DNA of 64,000 nt. It comes from Brevibacillus reuszeri. Its GTDB lineage: Bacteria; Bacillota; Bacilli; Brevibacillales; Brevibacillaceae. Both the position numbers and the translations under genes were made by a program. Below, piece by piece: positions 63,242 to 64,000 of this stretch (position 1 is the first letter of the stretch; each line of letters starts with the position of its first letter). The notes under the pieces were generated by a model. The model saw only the letters and a program-made list of their open reading frames with translations. It had not been told where the DNA came from and searched no databases. The DNA lies in contig NZ_LGIQ01000017.1 in NCBI RefSeq assembly GCF_001187725.1, positions 124,001 through 188,000 on the forward strand. The letters are read 5' to 3'.

Positions 63242-64000
63242 ATGAATCGAAAGTTGAAACGTTTCTCCCTCCCTGCTACTGCAGCAGCAGTTCTGGCTGT
63301 TTCATTGGGATTTGGAGTTGTACCGCTGGCAGCCGTAGCTGCTGAAGCCAAACAGGAAGCCCCACGCCAGTTATCGCAGGAGAGTGCGTCCGAACAGGCC
63401 GGCTATCCGGTAAAGCTCCCTTCTTACCTGCCAAAGGGATATTATTTGTCCGATTTGGTGTACGTGAAAGACCTGGGTCAAGTACTTGGCACTTATTTTA
63501 GAAATGCGGGCGGCAATGCTGCCTATTTGCGAATCAAAAAAGCGGAGATTGCGAAAGAAGTGACTGGTCTAACAGAAGTGACGTTCACAAAAGGAAAAGC
63601 GTATGCGGGCAAACGTCCTGATGAGTATGGTGATATGAATTTATTGTTGTGGGAAGAGGAGAAGGGGATTGTTTATCAATTCACAAGCGGCCTGGCTGTC
63701 GATGAATTGAAAAAGATGGCCGATTCAGTCGGAGTGGGCACACCTCCTACGCCACCCGATCAATATGAGATTGTATCCGATACGCAAGAAATAACCGCAG
63801 AAAAAGCCGCAGAATGGCTTGGCTCTCCACTCCTGTTGCCAACGAAGCAGCCAGAGGGGGCAATTATCTCATACAGCTACACGAAATCGGACAATGAGGA
63901 ATCCGTGACGGTTAATTTTAATAATCCGACCAAACCAGATGACCGTTTTTTCATCGACATCATGAAAGGTGATATCCAAAAAGAGGTTGGAAATGTCCCT
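63242..64000 (+). CDS. Secreted DUF4367-like protein (partial, runs off right edge)
   Basis: 253 codons are visible without a stop. Signal peptide (KRFSLPATAAAVLAVSLGFGVV) with cleavage near AVAA, then VKLPSYLPKGYYLSDLVYV, which resembles DUF4367 domains found in sporulation-linked and anti-sigma sensor proteins, probably two copies (a second start near LPTKQPEGAIISYSY). GGAGAGG precedes the ATG. Role unknown; the C-terminus lies outside the window. Confidence 0.78.
   Translation, partial: MNRKLKRFSLPATAAAVLAVSLGFGVVPLAAVAAEAKQEAPRQLSQESASEQAGYPVKLPSYLPKGYYLSDLVYVKDLGQVLGTYFRNAGGNAAYLRIKKAEIAKEVTGLTEVTFTKGKAYAGKRPDEYGDMNLLLWEEEKGIVYQFTSGLAVDELKKMADSVGVGTPPTPPDQYEIVSDTQEITAEKAAEWLGSPLLLPTKQPEGAIISYSYTKSDNEESVTVNFNNPTKPDDRFFIDIMKGDIQKEVGNVP

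Overview
The window looks like a chromosomal stretch of a spore-forming Gram-positive member of the Bacillales. Brevibacillus is the best guess, from overall gene content and an estimated GC near 50%; this is an inference and was not checked against any database. Supporting features are a soluble SftA-type DNA translocase, YqgQ, a YjcZ-like spore mini-protein, LCP and YkuD wall enzymes, strong AGGAGG ribosome sites and frequent TTG/GTG starts. I saw no rRNA, tRNA or CRISPR array.

Bases 1-15022 (minus strand) are one surface-polysaccharide operon, read from a Wzz-like protein through galU, an initiating sugar-phosphate transferase, a flippase, a polymerase, glycosyltransferases, UDP-xylose synthase, UDP-glucose dehydrogenase, a secreted dimethylformamidase-like protein, an asparagine-synthase-like protein, an epimerase, a WecG/TagA transferase and an acyltransferase cut by the left edge. 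Several genes overlap as ATGA. An LCP wall-attachment enzyme follows at 15307-16302, so the polymer may be linked to peptidoglycan.

Bases 17077-20172 hold sftA, whose linker carries a 45-bp tandem repeat. After a divergent lipoprotein gene, 21691-29520 (minus) is a complete sulfate-assimilation and siroheme operon (sirB, sulfite reductase, a DUF3906 protein, cobA-hemD fusion, cysP, cysH, sat, cysC) driven by a near-consensus promoter. Bases 29722-32979 (minus) are a compact membrane module: voltage-sensor K+ channel, DUF350 protein, glutathionylspermidine-synthetase-like ATP-grasp enzyme, small acidic lipoprotein and an unknown protein.

Bases 33151-43853 are mixed: an inositol-phosphatase-family gene, a frameshifted thioesterase, ilvD, an NlpC/P60 hydrolase, trmB, and an ECF sigma/anti-sigma pair with an ABC transporter. 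Bases 43921-58755 hold an L,D-transpeptidase, a class A PBP, transketolase, a Nudix hydrolase, a DedA protein, an MFS pump, an ABC-F ATPase behind what looks like a leader-ORF attenuator, and an AEC carrier. Bases 59444-62646 encode a cystine-type ABC importer with duplicated binding proteins. A 31-residue YjcZ-like gene and a truncated DUF4367-like gene close the window.

The least explained structures are a dispersed folded repeat (three copies, each touching a stop codon), the ABC-F leader, the K+ channel/DUF350/ATP-grasp module, and the asparagine-synthase-like/dimethylformamidase-like pair inside the polysaccharide operon.
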